A stretch of 64,000 nucleotides of DNA from Marinicellulosiphila megalodicopiae (GCF_045862395.1 NZ_AP023087.1:3162001-3226000); one strand, 5' to 3'. Positions 54,579-63,546 are shown, counted from the first letter of the stretch. Notes: generated from the sequence alone by a model not told the origin. Numbers and translations are program-made.

Positions 54579-55036
54579 TGCTATTTCCTTTGGTACAAAT
54601 TTCTAAAATCATTACCCTAAATACATAGTTTTTCGCTAGATAATCAACGGATATAAACCATGTTTTTTATGTTTCCCACTGTAATAAATAATGTTAGTAG
54701 ATTTTTTGGCGATTGAGAGAGATTATTCAGCCATCCATAATACTTATAGGATTTACCTTGGGTACCTTGACTAATCCTAATTTTGAAATTTTGGACAAAA
54801 AAAGGCTAATCTTTTTGGGATTAATCTAGGTTTTACTTTGGACGTCTGAATTAGTTGCTTTTAAGAATGTCGCAGTTTGCGATTCATGAGTGGATTGGGA
54901 TTTTGTATCAGAAGATTTCGAGGTAGGTAGAATATTAGATTTGGTGCTTTTTCTTCATTTAAGAAATTCGATTTACGGGTAATCGAAACATCCAAATTAG
55001 TTATAGATACCATTTGTGGCATTATATTGAATACAA
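54579..55036. other. Intergenic region containing the duplicated elyC tail
   Basis: 54859-54917 reproduces 53552-53610 without change, encoding FLRMSQFAIHEWIGILYQKI in a fragment without any upstream frame. The remainder carries no gene. Confidence 0.8.
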
Positions 55037-55074
55037 AAAAGGATGAGATAATTTAATATCTCATCCTTTTTATT
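55037..55074. terminator. Strong bidirectional-type hairpin terminator
   Basis: AAAAGGATGAGATA pairs with TATCTCATCCTTTT (arms 55037-55050 and 55057-55070) with a short A/T loop, followed by TATT. It has A-runs and T-runs on both sides. No gene ends nearby on either strand, so it may belong to the lost gene or to an unannotated small RNA. Confidence 0.7.
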
Positions 55075-55124
55075 AACTGTTATGTAAATTGTAAAACCAG
55101 ACCCCATTTATCCGATTCAATTAA

Positions 55125-55616
55125 GATACGAAAACTCAAAGTGAATCATGAATTATTGATTACAACGAATCTTGAACCAAAAGAAGAAAGTAAAAATTCC
55201 TTAGGGAAATTATATAAAGATCGCTGATATATTGAACTTGATTTTAGAAATTTAAAAACCACATTAGGGATGGATATTTTAAGTTGTAAATTACCAGAAA
55301 TGTGTGAGAAAGAAATGTGAGTGCATGTATTTGCACATAATATCATTCGATTATTTTCAGTACAGTCAGCCGTTATTTTTAATTTAAAACCAAGAAAAAT
55401 TAGTTTCAAGCATTGCCTGCAAGTATGGATGTCATATACTCAATAAAATCGTCAACCTGATGAACATATGTTTAAATTAATATCAAAACGGCTAGTCGGC
55501 AATCGACCCGGAAGAATAGAGCCAAGAGCGATTAAACGAAGGCCTAAACCCTATAAGTTATTGACCGTTACACGAGAATCTGCCAGAGAGGATATTAGAA
55601 AAAAATGGCCACCCTA
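55125..55616 (+). pseudogene. IS4-family transposase, C-terminal remnant
   Basis: One plus-strand frame reads EESKNSLGKLYKDR-stop-YIELDFRN, then LKTTLGMDILSCKLPEMCEK, stop, VHVFAHNIIRLF, FKHCLQVWMSYTQ-stop, and LISKRLVGNRPGRIEPRAIK, RRPKPYKLL. This is the end of an IS4-group transposase (YREK-like region and RVGNRPGRxEPRAxKRRPKPY). Three stops interrupt it; two (DR-stop-YIEL and EM-stop-VHV) are TGA where relatives have Trp, i.e. TGG to TGA changes. The ACTCTGACTCCATTGGTC motif follows about 55 bp after the end. Confidence 0.85.
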
Positions 55617-55843
55617 AGAAACAGAAATAGTAATTTATTAAAAGGCTTTATCGCTTAACTAAGTGCCATTCTACTCTGACTCCATTGGTCTAGCAGGAAA
55701 TAAAATGAAAAAACGATTTAAATCACTTGAAAAGTGGTGGGTGTCCGTATACATCAGAGTTATTGTTGGGTAAAAATACTGCTTTTTTATTTAAGTTAAT
55801 ACATAATGTGATTGTTAGACAGGTAAAAAAATAGGATTCAAAA

Positions 55844-57460
55844 ATGGGAAAAGTACTAAATTCGATAGTCGTTACATTGGTGCTGATTATATTGGCAGTT
55901 TTGTTGTGGATTGTGTTGGATACAGCAGAATTCGACGATAATCAGAAATTAATCAATAATAATGATAATGATAATCAAAAGATTGAGCTTAGTTTCGAGA
56001 CTGGTGTTGGTTCTGGCAAAGCCTCGGTAAGTGAATTGAAAACTTCAGATTTATCAGATGCATTACTAAATGACAAAAACAGTCAAAAATTACAAAATAA
56101 TAAAGAAAAAAATCAAAAAGAAAAAAATCAAAAAGAAAGTGATATTAAAGAATGTATACTAAATCAAACTGAAAATTTTGAAACTGAATTAAAACCCTGT
56201 CCGTTCATTCCTGCATTGGCATCAAAAAGACATCATCATATTCAAAATCTCATTATTCAAATGCCTTTCGAATTGATTCAATCAGGAAAACCATTAAAAG
56301 AAATTGATGAATTTGGTGAAATCATAGAATCAACCAGTCATATTCAAGTTGAAAAAATTGGGATATCAGATTTAGGGGATATTTATATTTTGTCTGGTTA
56401 TAACTATGTTTTTCCAGCGTCTGAATATTCATATGAACAAACTATTGAATATGATGAAGTGTGGGTAGAAAAAGGTGAGCACATACAAATATATACGGAT
56501 GACACTAAGAAAATACATTATTCCATCTCAGGTACTAGGGAGTATTATGAACAATTTGATGAGTTAAAACCTAATTGTCCGGATATACATGATAGTCGTG
56601 TTATCGTTGCCAGAGGCGAATATAGTATTGATTCGCAGCGGTGTGAACAGAAAGAAGATTTAGAGAAAATAGGACAAGAAATTGTTAAATTTTCTGATAT
56701 TGAATTGGAAAAATGTATTAATCGATCCCTTGGGAGAAGTGTAAATTTAAAAATTAAACAATATGATTTAAATCAATTGGTAGAATTGAAATGCATTTCT
56801 CAAAAAATTAGAAATTTAAATGGAGTATCAAAAATACCTAATTTAAAGGTGTTAATCTTAAATGTTGAAAATATTGGGAATTTGGAAGAAATAAAAAAAC
56901 TAAAGAGTATTGAGGCTTTGTTATTAAGAAATGGCGATTCTATTGATATTGAAGGTTTACTGGATTTCGATCAATTAGTTTATTTGAAGTTAGAAAAAAT
57001 TGAAGTTGAAAATTTAAACATGATTGGTGAATTAATAAATTTGAAGTCTCTAGTATTGCTAAAAAATAATATTTTGGATGCCACCTTTCTAGAACATGCA
57101 GGTGCCATAGAGAATCTAGTAATTAAAGAGAATGTAATTGATAGTTTTGAATATTACCCACAATTAGCATTAAAATTCTTAGATTTGTCATTGACGAATA
57201 TTTCAAACGTCGAACAAATTGCACAGTACTCAGAATTAGAAATATTGCGTATACAAAACGCGAGATTAGTTAATATAGATGCACTTTATGGAATGCCTAA
57301 ATTAAAGGTTTTGAAAGTAGAGATGAATAAAATTTCACAAGCGAACATATTTGCAAATGGTGCTAATAAATTAAATGAATTATATTTAGTTAATAATCCA
57401 ATTGATTGTGACTATTCCTTGTTGAAGGATCTGGATTTTGTATCTTTGGATTGTCGTTAA
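55844..57460 (+). CDS. Membrane-anchored leucine-rich-repeat protein A
   Basis: 538 aa. A hydrophobic N-terminal anchor (VVTLVLIILAVLLWIVLDTA) is followed by a low-complexity KEKNQKEKNQ linker. A domain follows with several cysteines (ECILNQ, KPCPFIPA, PNCPDIH, QRCEQ), then leucine-rich repeats from about residue 320 to the end (LKVLILNVENIGNLEEIKKL, LEILRIQNARLVNIDALYGM). It closes with NPIDCDYSLLKDLDFVSLDC, a cysteine-paired LRR cap. The LRR face would be outside the cytoplasm. The protein at 58223-59656 is a paralogue of the same layout. The GG-leader peptide gene lies 460 bp downstream on the same strand. Confidence 0.75.
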   Translation: MGKVLNSIVVTLVLIILAVLLWIVLDTAEFDDNQKLINNNDNDNQKIELSFETGVGSGKASVSELKTSDLSDALLNDKNSQKLQNNKEKNQKEKNQKESDIKECILNQTENFETELKPCPFIPALASKRHHHIQNLIIQMPFELIQSGKPLKEIDEFGEIIESTSHIQVEKIGISDLGDIYILSGYNYVFPASEYSYEQTIEYDEVWVEKGEHIQIYTDDTKKIHYSISGTREYYEQFDELKPNCPDIHDSRVIVARGEYSIDSQRCEQKEDLEKIGQEIVKFSDIELEKCINRSLGRSVNLKIKQYDLNQLVELKCISQKIRNLNGVSKIPNLKVLILNVENIGNLEEIKKLKSIEALLLRNGDSIDIEGLLDFDQLVYLKLEKIEVENLNMIGELINLKSLVLLKNNILDATFLEHAGAIENLVIKENVIDSFEYYPQLALKFLDLSLTNISNVEQIAQYSELEILRIQNARLVNIDALYGMPKLKVLKVEMNKISQANIFANGANKLNELYLVNNPIDCDYSLLKDLDFVSLDCR

Positions 57461-57855
57461 GGATATTTGTAAAAGTAGATGCCAGTATTGGTATGGATTG
57501 TTAATTATTTAAATTTGAGGGGGGCTCATTTGATTGAATTGATGGTAAAAATAAAATTATCAAGATATTCAGAATAAAGATACTGTGATATTAACAATAT
57601 CTAAATCAAATAGAATTTAATTATAACTTTTCAGATTAAATTAAAGCAGACTATCAAGATATACGATTTAAAATCTTTGTGATATTAAAAAATCCAAAAG
57701 TGACACCCATTTTTGAAACCCCCATTAAAATCAAAGAGTTACCAAAACCTCACAATATAATAAAAAATAGCCGCACTAAAAAAACACACAATATCAAATT
57801 TTTTAATTTAATATCTTGCATTTGGTGTTTTTCATAAATATTTTTAGACACGCAT
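57461..57855. other. Intergenic, AT-rich
   Basis: No gene is seen; no GG-leader-type frame either. A copy of the AAAGTGACACCC palindrome is at 57697-57714. Confidence 0.4.
57697..57714. repeat. Dispersed palindrome, AAAGTGACACCC copy
   Basis: AAAAGTGACACCCATTTTT, with the family's centre ACACCC kept and one arm position changed. Confidence 0.5.
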
Positions 57856-57884
57856 TTGACATGTGAAGTATGGATCTTCATAAA
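57856..57884 (+). promoter_or_regulatory. Predicted sigma-70 promoter of the GG-leader peptide gene
   Basis: TTGACA (57856-57861) is a consensus -35, and CATAAA (57879-57884) follows after 17 bp as the -10. The start codon lies 38 bp further. A small inverted repeat GAAG-TATGGAT-CTTC sits in the spacer and could bind a regulator. Confidence 0.6.
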
Positions 57885-57921
57885 TGCATATTAACTTTAA
57901 TTATTTTACGAGGAATTAAAA

Positions 57922-58176
57922 ATGTTAGAACTAAAAATTGAAGATTTAGAAAATATAAGCGGAGGTTACAGTAGTGGATATAGCTCAAGTGGATCAAGTG
58001 GAACTTCGTCTCACAGACATAAGTTCATTATTTATGAAAAAAGATATTATACAGGAAAGGGGTATGGTGTAATATTAGGGACATGCGCTACCGAGCAAGC
58101 TGCTGGGAGAATTAAAGTGACCGCTTCTCAAACTAATTTTAATACTGCCTGGAGCAATAGATCCTACTTCAGTTGA
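57922..58176 (+). CDS. Small exported peptide with double-glycine leader
   Basis: 84 aa, ATG preceded by ACGAGGAATTAAAA (good ribosome binding site). Residues 1-15, MLELKIEDLENISGG, match the leader of class II bacteriocins and microcins: M-x-E-L-x(4)-L-x-x-I-S-GG, normally cut after GG by a C39-peptidase ABC exporter. The predicted 69-residue mature part starts with a Ser/Gly/Tyr-rich stretch (YSSGYSSSGSSGTSSHRH), then KFIIYEKRYYTGKGYGVILG and a single Cys (GTCATEQAAG). I do not recognise it. No exporter, peptidase or modification enzyme is in the window. LRR proteins lie on both sides. Confidence 0.7.
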   Translation: MLELKIEDLENISGGYSSGYSSSGSSGTSSHRHKFIIYEKRYYTGKGYGVILGTCATEQAAGRIKVTASQTNFNTAWSNRSYFS

Positions 58177-58222
58177 TGATAAAATTGGGTAATTCTATAC
58201 ATTCATAGAATTACCCAATCTT

Positions 58223-59656
58223 TTATTTGCAATTACTATATTCAGAAAAATACCGATTTACCTGATAAGTACAGTCGATTGGATTCCCTAGCAACTTTAA
58301 TTCACCTTCCCAATTTTCATCAATTGATGGTATTTTTGTAAATTGATTAAATTCCAGATTTAAATACTTTAAATACATCATTTTTTTTATTAATGGTATT
58401 TCAACAATACTATTTTTTTTAATATTTAGAAACTCAATATACTCAACAGATCCTACTTCAGGAAATTCATCTAACTCCATGCCTATTAACTCTAATTTTT
58501 TCAGAGAAAATTGAGATTTTAAAAAAACCAATTCCCCACCTACTTTTACACGTTTTAAACTTAATCTTTTTAATTGAGATATTCCCTTAGAATATTCATC
58601 AGAATTAATTAGAGTCCCCTTCGAAACAATCAAACTTTCTAAATATATTAATTCAGAAATATTCGACATATTAAATATGGTATTATTTTTAATTTCAATT
58701 TCCCTAAGATTTTTCAATTCATTTAAAAAGGTATGATCAGAATCATTACTCCCTATAATAATTGATTTTACATTTCCAAATTCAGATACCTCATCAATTC
58801 CAATTCCTTTAATTGATCCACACTTAAGAATCTCAACTTTATTTGGATCAACATAATAATTCGATCTATAGACTCTGCCGAATATACACTCCCTTAGATT
58901 TTTATCATGAACCTCTATTAAATTAACGTTATGATACCCATTTATATATTTAGAACAATTTTCAAAATCTTTTAAGTCCAAATCACTTTCACTAAACATT
59001 TCAAACTCTAAAGTATCCAAACAAAGTTCAGGCTCCAAATTCAACTTATCAAACTTAAATTCTAACTTATTTAATATTCTGATATCTAAATACCTCCCCC
59101 CCTCATTATCAATTACTACATCTTGACTTAAGAAAGAAAATGACCATTTTGGTTTATTGGAATTTAAGAAATAACCTTCTTGGGATTCATCCCCCCCGTC
59201 AAAATCCACAAAATAATAAATAGGACCTTGATCAGAAATCCCCAATTCATAAACAATAAATCCTTTATGTCTTTTAATTATATTTGAACCATTCTCGACC
59301 ATTAATCCAATATCAATATGAATTCTTAAATTTGAGTATTCAGATAATCCCATATTAAGCAGATATTTATATTCTTCACATTTAACAGTTTTGATAACTC
59401 CTTTATCTATCACACACACTTCTTTTTCATTTTCATTTTCTTTTTCTTTTTCTTTTTCTTTTTCTTTTACATCGAAATATTCCTCATAACCATCACTATT
59501 ATTTTCAATTGACAACTCATTTTTCGTATATGATTTAACAACTCCCTCTGTCTCATTATTCACCTTATGATCAACAATACTTTTATTTAGATCAATCTTT
59601 AACAAAAAAACCATTAAGAGAATTATTACACTCACTAATATTAAATAAAAACGCAT
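58223..59656 (-). CDS. Membrane-anchored leucine-rich-repeat protein B
   Basis: 477 aa, convergent to the GG-leader gene with 46 bp between stops. Same layout as protein A: hydrophobic anchor (MRFYLILVSVIILLMVFLLK), low-complexity EKEKEKEKENENEKE linker encoded by a TTTTTC-type hexanucleotide run, cysteine-bearing middle (VCVIDKGVIKTVKCEEY), LRRs (LREIEIKNNTIFNMSNISEL, LESLIVSKGTLINSDEYSKG) and the cap NPIDCTYQVNRYFSEYSNC. The two C-termini share NPIDC-x-Y and a final Cys. Divergence along the length shows an old duplication. A role in binding peptide or cell-surface ligands is inferred only. Confidence 0.75.
   Translation of the reverse strand: MRFYLILVSVIILLMVFLLKIDLNKSIVDHKVNNETEGVVKSYTKNELSIENNSDGYEEYFDVKEKEKEKEKENENEKEVCVIDKGVIKTVKCEEYKYLLNMGLSEYSNLRIHIDIGLMVENGSNIIKRHKGFIVYELGISDQGPIYYFVDFDGGDESQEGYFLNSNKPKWSFSFLSQDVVIDNEGGRYLDIRILNKLEFKFDKLNLEPELCLDTLEFEMFSESDLDLKDFENCSKYINGYHNVNLIEVHDKNLRECIFGRVYRSNYYVDPNKVEILKCGSIKGIGIDEVSEFGNVKSIIIGSNDSDHTFLNELKNLREIEIKNNTIFNMSNISELIYLESLIVSKGTLINSDEYSKGISQLKRLSLKRVKVGGELVFLKSQFSLKKLELIGMELDEFPEVGSVEYIEFLNIKKNSIVEIPLIKKMMYLKYLNLEFNQFTKIPSIDENWEGELKLLGNPIDCTYQVNRYFSEYSNCK
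59436..59464. repeat. Hexanucleotide repeat (TTTTTC)n inside a coding region
   Basis: About five in-frame units of TTTTTC (minus strand GAAAAA, encoding Glu-Lys) in the linker of LRR protein B. Units can be gained or lost without breaking the frame, so linker length may vary between strains. Confidence 0.75.
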
Positions 59657-60268
59657 CGCCCCCCCTAAAATATTTATATATAAATAGCTCTAACGAAATG
59701 AATAAAAAATCCACTAAAAATTAAAAAACTAAAATTTATTAGCATACATTACTTATAGCGCAATAATAAAGAATACTTAAATTCACATATAAAAATAGTA
59801 GTGAAACAACATAATTTTATCAATATGCCACATCGCACAAAAATATCTAACAACATATACCTCAACCCAGGTAAAACTTCAAATCTTTTGGCTGTCTTAA
59901 TTTTTTAGACAATATCTTTTGGCCTATCGCAGTTAAGTCACAAGCATGCCATCTTTAAAAAACACCTTTCGAATTCTTGAGGTCGCACCTTACATTTGAC
60001 ATAGGTATTCAAAGAAACAAGTTATATATTTAACTTTCAATACTTAAGCAAGATCAAAACATTGATATAAATCCCCCCCTACTAAACCATTTTAAACCAA
60101 CAATTTATCATCAAAACTACCCAACGCATGACTTTCAACTAAGACTTACATAATAATCAAAATCAAGCCAATTATAAATACCGTAACTTTGTGTAACCAA
60201 AACGAATTAAAATCTGAACAACCAATTGAAAATGATATAATTACTTTCATCTCCCAATCATTAGGAAT
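59657..60268. other. Long AT-rich gene-free DNA
   Basis: About 600 bp upstream of LRR protein B. I see no gene, tRNA or clear repeat. It must contain the promoter of LRR protein B near its left end. Confidence 0.4.
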
Positions 60269-60295
60269 GTGGAAAAATGTCACTTAAACGCTTTT

Positions 60296-60490
60296 ATGTA
60301 TAGTATATTTAAATCTACTACAAGTTTTGTACTTTTAACTTTTAGGTCTCTAACGATGTTCAGCTGCGGCGGTAATGGCGGTTCGGCTTCTGAAACTACA
60401 CAAACCGATACGGGCACAATCACCCAGATCAAAAGGGACGATCAAAAGGGACGATCAAAAGGGACATCCACTTTAGTGTTATTGAGCTAA
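60296..60490 (+). pseudogene. Truncated lipoprotein-like frame
   Basis: From the ATG at 60296 the frame reads MYSIFKSTTSFVLLTFRSLT, then MFSCGGNGGSASETTQTDTG, a hydrophobic stretch ending in a lipobox-like MFS-Cys with a GGNGG tether, typical of a lipoprotein start. After TITQ it runs into three copies of GATCAAAAGGGAC and ends. The functional domain is missing, so this is probably the 5' end of a lost lipoprotein gene. Confidence 0.5.
60429..60475. repeat. Tandem GATCAAAAGGGAC repeats ending in the AAAGTG-type palindrome
   Basis: GATCAAAAGGGAC occurs three times in a row, the last running into AAAAGGGACATCCACTTTA (60457-60475), a divergent member of the AAAGTGACACCC family. Confidence 0.6.
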
Positions 60491-60642
60491 AGCTCAACCC
60501 TTCGTTTTTAATTTTAATATTCGGGTCTGATCCAAAATTTGCATTAAATTAATTTAAGCTAGCTGTGAAGGCAGCCATCACCCACATTTTGTCTGACCGA
60601 TAACCAAATGGAACACTCACTTTCAATCATCGGCAGATACTA

Positions 60643-60683
60643 TAGACACTAGATATCCAACGATGAAGAAGTTGAAGAAGACG
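60643..60683. repeat. GGATCTCCAACGAT dispersed repeat, divergent copy
   Basis: CACTAGATATCCAACGATGA followed by AGAAGTTGAAGAAGACG. The upstream CACTTTCAATCAT also matches the tandem units at 15.5 kb (CACTTTTAATCAT), so similarity extends over about 75 bp. Confidence 0.6.
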
Positions 60684-60784
60684 TTATTAATTATCACTGT
60701 TATCTGGGATGGGCTTTATATTTGACATGGACAATATTTAAAACTAAATATTTTCTACAATTCCAATATCAGCTGCTTAGAAAA

Positions 60785-60805
60785 TGGCGGATATCCCGCC
60801 CCTAC
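60785..60805 (-). repeat. GTAG-foot REP-like hairpin 6
   Basis: Minus strand GTAGGGGCGGGATATCCGCC: GTAG then stem GGCGG/CCGCC (60786-60790, 60796-60800). It resembles hairpin 1 closely in loop sequence (GGATAT). Confidence 0.7.
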
Positions 60806-61518
60806 GGTTACCAATACCCCTATATCACCCACAAAATCGCCTTACACTTTACAAAGTCACCCAAAACCAAAAAGACAAAAAAAACCAACATTTAAAAAAA
60901 GCATCGGTTTTAAATAAGGCAAACATTCAACTAGCTTAAACGATCTCTAAGCCTTAATTTCAGACAACGGTGCATCCCAAAGGCGCACCAGATTCAGTCA
61001 AACCAAACATGGTTGATTCACTTCAAATGCTTCTTAGACATTCAAAGGCCGATGTACAAAGATATATAACGCTACACTTTTAAAAAAACACATTTTAGAA
61101 CTACAAGGATTTGGCGTATCATGAAAAGATAGTTGCATAACAGTTGCATACAGGTACTTAACAGGTGCATCGATAAAAATACAAAATGCCTGAATTAAAA
61201 CGACATCACGACTTTAAAGCACTATTCAAAAACATCAAACAACTGTATTTTTATATGTAGAACATCATTTTAACTACTATTTAACTACCATATAAGTATG
61301 ATTAAAATTACAACCACTATTTATACAAAAATATTTTTGATACCAAACTGCACCAAATTTCCTTTTATTGATAATAATCGACATTAACTATGAACACTTT
61401 AATAAAAAAAATAGTAAGCCTCAAAATAAATGATTTGTTAGAAACTGATTATGTTGTATATTACGCGTGTTAAAAACAAATCAAATAACTACAAAACAAT
61501 ACAAAATTACCGTATTTC

Positions 61519-61648
61519 TTGCATAGTTTATTCATATGCTAAAATTGTAAAATTGATTTTTTGAAAGAACTCAACTTAAGGTGATGAGTGATACATGGAT
61601 GTAAATAAAATCGCGGGTTAAGTGGTCACTTAACCCGCCTTTTTATTG
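61519..61648 (+). ncRNA. Candidate small RNA with its own promoter and terminator
   Basis: TTGCAT (61519-61524) and an extended -10 TGCTAAAAT (61537-61545) precede a short transcript ending at a very strong terminator: GCGGGTTAAGTG-GT-CACTTAACCCGC (61613-61638) followed by CTTTTTATT. No gene lies between except a six-codon frame MSDTWM with AAGGTG before it. The transcript includes TACATGGATGTA, a member of the CATGGATG hairpin family. Expression is unproven. Confidence 0.45.
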
Positions 61649-62020
61649 TTTATCCTAATCTTTACTTCCCTTCAAATTGTACTCACAATTAATAACCATA
61701 AAACAACCAATATGTGACTAAACATAATAAATCGAATTTAGTTATTATGCAGTCTACTGACCATTAAAGAATTAAATTTATCACCCAATTATTTTAATTT
61801 TCTAGATATTATAAATTTCATTGACTGCTTTAATTTCAATTATGCCGATTGAAATTTTAAAAAAGACAATCGATATTTTATAATCTTCTACATCTCGAAA
61901 TCCACATACTAAAATATATTATTACTATTTTTTTAAATGTTTTTTCAAGTATTTTAGTTTCAATACCATCAATACTTTTTTGATTATTTTTTCCCAATAA
62001 CGTTCATTCCCATCATCTCC
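61649..62020. other. Gene-free AT-rich DNA
   Basis: I see no gene, repeat or terminator in this stretch. Confidence 0.35.
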
Positions 62021-62265
62021 TTACTTAGTTGCCCAATCGTTCAGTTGGTCACGACTGCCATCAAAATTATAAAATGGCACCGACATACCACAATATTTTT
62101 GAACAAGATCCACCGACAAATCAAATATTTGTCTCGCTCCTGGAATCAAATCAAAGTGATCTGACAACCCACTCACTGAGTGGTCATTTTTATGAATTGC
62201 TTTACCCTGACATAAAACCTTTTTACTTTCAAAGACATAAAATTGATAAATAAAAGAATTTTTGA
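62021..62265 (-). pseudogene. C-terminal fragment of an unrecognised protein
   Basis: An open minus-strand frame ends at TAA (62021-62023) and reads FYVFESKKVLCQGKAIHKND, HSVSGLSDHFDLIPGARQIF, DLSVDLVQKYCGMSVPFYNF, DGSRDQLNDWATK. The composition is protein-like, with motifs of a soluble enzyme tail, but no start codon exists: the frame begins at the terminator of the CBM2 gene. I cannot name the family. The plus-strand frame over the same bases is a shadow. Confidence 0.5.
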
Positions 62266-62296
62266 ATAAAAAAAGGCTTCCGTATAGAAAGCCTTA
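62266..62296 (-). terminator. Terminator of the CBM2-type gene
   Basis: AAGGCTT (62273-62279) pairs with AAGCCTT (62289-62295). On the minus strand a run of seven T follows. It lies about 35 bp after the stop codon. Confidence 0.8.
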
Positions 62297-62328
62297 AAAT
62301 AATTTAATTTAATTTTTAAAACTAAATA

Positions 62329-63546
62329 TTAATCAACAGCAACATTATTTAATGAATATTTTTTAATTGCTTGAATTTGAGTCACAGGCAATTGGGCTAA
62401 ATCTGCTGCTTGCATTTCAAGTGCATCAGTATTATATGCATACTCCAAATCGTTACTATAGAAAATTTTATTTGAATCAATTCCACTTACAGAAGACGTA
62501 GGTGCATAAGAATTAACAAATACGGCTTGTATGTTTGCATTATCAGCAATATCTAACACGTAATTTAATGAATGATAAGTACTCAAGAATAAAATAACAG
62601 GTTGAGCGGTATAATTAACTGTAATATTTATTTCATTATATAAATCTGACGATTCATAACCTGCTACAGTCACAATTTTTGCATTTTTCGCATCAAACTG
62701 TGTGAGAAGCTCAGCAACTTCCTCTGCAGTAGTATTTTCATTTTGAGTAAATGTCACATTAATACCTGATGTATGCCAATGATTATGATAATCTAATCGA
62801 ATGTCGTGTTCACCTTCAGACAAATTCAATTCAATGCGTTTTTTATGTCCAAAATAACTTTCTATTAATTGACCATCTAAATAAACATTAATATTTGACC
62901 AAGACACGTCAATATTCATATCAATTGGCAAACTCGCATCAGCAACATTAATCACACCTTCCCAAGAAGCATAAAATTCATGTGAGTCGATGTTGTGAAA
63001 ATTACTATATGAATAATCAATTGCCATGTAATCAACTACATCTTGGGCTATTAAAGTTTGAGTAATTGCTGGATCAAATCCGTCGGTGCCTTGACCAGAT
63101 TGTAACCCATCATTTTCTGCAAAATATTTCACATCGAATTTACTCAGTGTAAATGCTGTCTCTTCTTCTTGAGGACAAAAACTAGATGTCAGTTCAAGAT
63201 CCGAAACTAAAGAATTATTACCAGTTTGTGCCACAATATATAAATTTTTAGACTGTCCAACTAATACAGGTTGCTCCCAACTTGCATTTACCACATCAAC
63301 TGGGTTTTGACCCACTGCTGATCCATCCCCCCAATATGATTGAATGAACCCATTTTCCAAGCTCAACTGTGCATTCCAATCTTGCATGGTTTGCTCTGAA
63401 TCATTAACCAAGGTAATTTGTGCAATAAATCCAGTATTCCAATTATTAAACACATTCACATCACAACTTGCATTTGACTGAGTACTCACCATAGCGCTCA
63501 ATGAAATAAGAGGTAAAGCCAAAAGTTTGATTTTGTTATTAAACAT
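62329..63546 (-). CDS. Secreted CBM2 carbohydrate-binding protein with PA14-like domain
   Basis: 405 aa. A signal peptide (IKLLALPLISLSAMVSTQSN, cut near NASC) precedes a family 2 carbohydrate-binding module at about residues 27-122. It has the framing cysteines (ASCDVNV and SSFCPQ) and exposed-type tryptophans (NNWNTGF, DWNAQL, SYWGD, ASWEQP). A second beta domain follows (FYASWEGVINVADASLPIDM, NVYLDGQLIESYFGHKKRIE, HDIRLDYHNHWHTSGI), which resembles PA14 sugar-binding folds. The C-terminal 130 residues (VTVAGYESSDLYNE onward) are unrecognised. No catalytic glycosidase domain is seen. It probably attaches to cellulose- or chitin-like polymers. Confidence 0.8.
   Translation of the reverse strand: MFNNKIKLLALPLISLSAMVSTQSNASCDVNVFNNWNTGFIAQITLVNDSEQTMQDWNAQLSLENGFIQSYWGDGSAVGQNPVDVVNASWEQPVLVGQSKNLYIVAQTGNNSLVSDLELTSSFCPQEEETAFTLSKFDVKYFAENDGLQSGQGTDGFDPAITQTLIAQDVVDYMAIDYSYSNFHNIDSHEFYASWEGVINVADASLPIDMNIDVSWSNINVYLDGQLIESYFGHKKRIELNLSEGEHDIRLDYHNHWHTSGINVTFTQNENTTAEEVAELLTQFDAKNAKIVTVAGYESSDLYNEINITVNYTAQPVILFLSTYHSLNYVLDIADNANIQAVFVNSYAPTSSVSGIDSNKIFYSNDLEYAYNTDALEMQAADLAQLPVTQIQAIKKYSLNNVAVD

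Larger units (their letters stand above)
60491..61518. other. Gene-free DNA with two dispersed repeats
   Basis: About 1 kb without a supportable gene. It carries the GGATCTCCAACGAT-type repeat at 60643-60683 and the GTAG hairpin at 60785-60805. Confidence 0.4.

Noticed and set aside
55125..55616. TGA read as tryptophan (alternative code)
   Set aside because: TGA replaces Trp twice in the IS4 relic, but intact genes use TGG for Trp and end at TGA (for example leuA and both selO genes). G-to-A decay explains it.
62029..62253. 74-codon plus-strand frame
   Set aside because: It is the shadow of the more protein-like minus-strand fragment at 62021-62265 and has no ribosome binding site.
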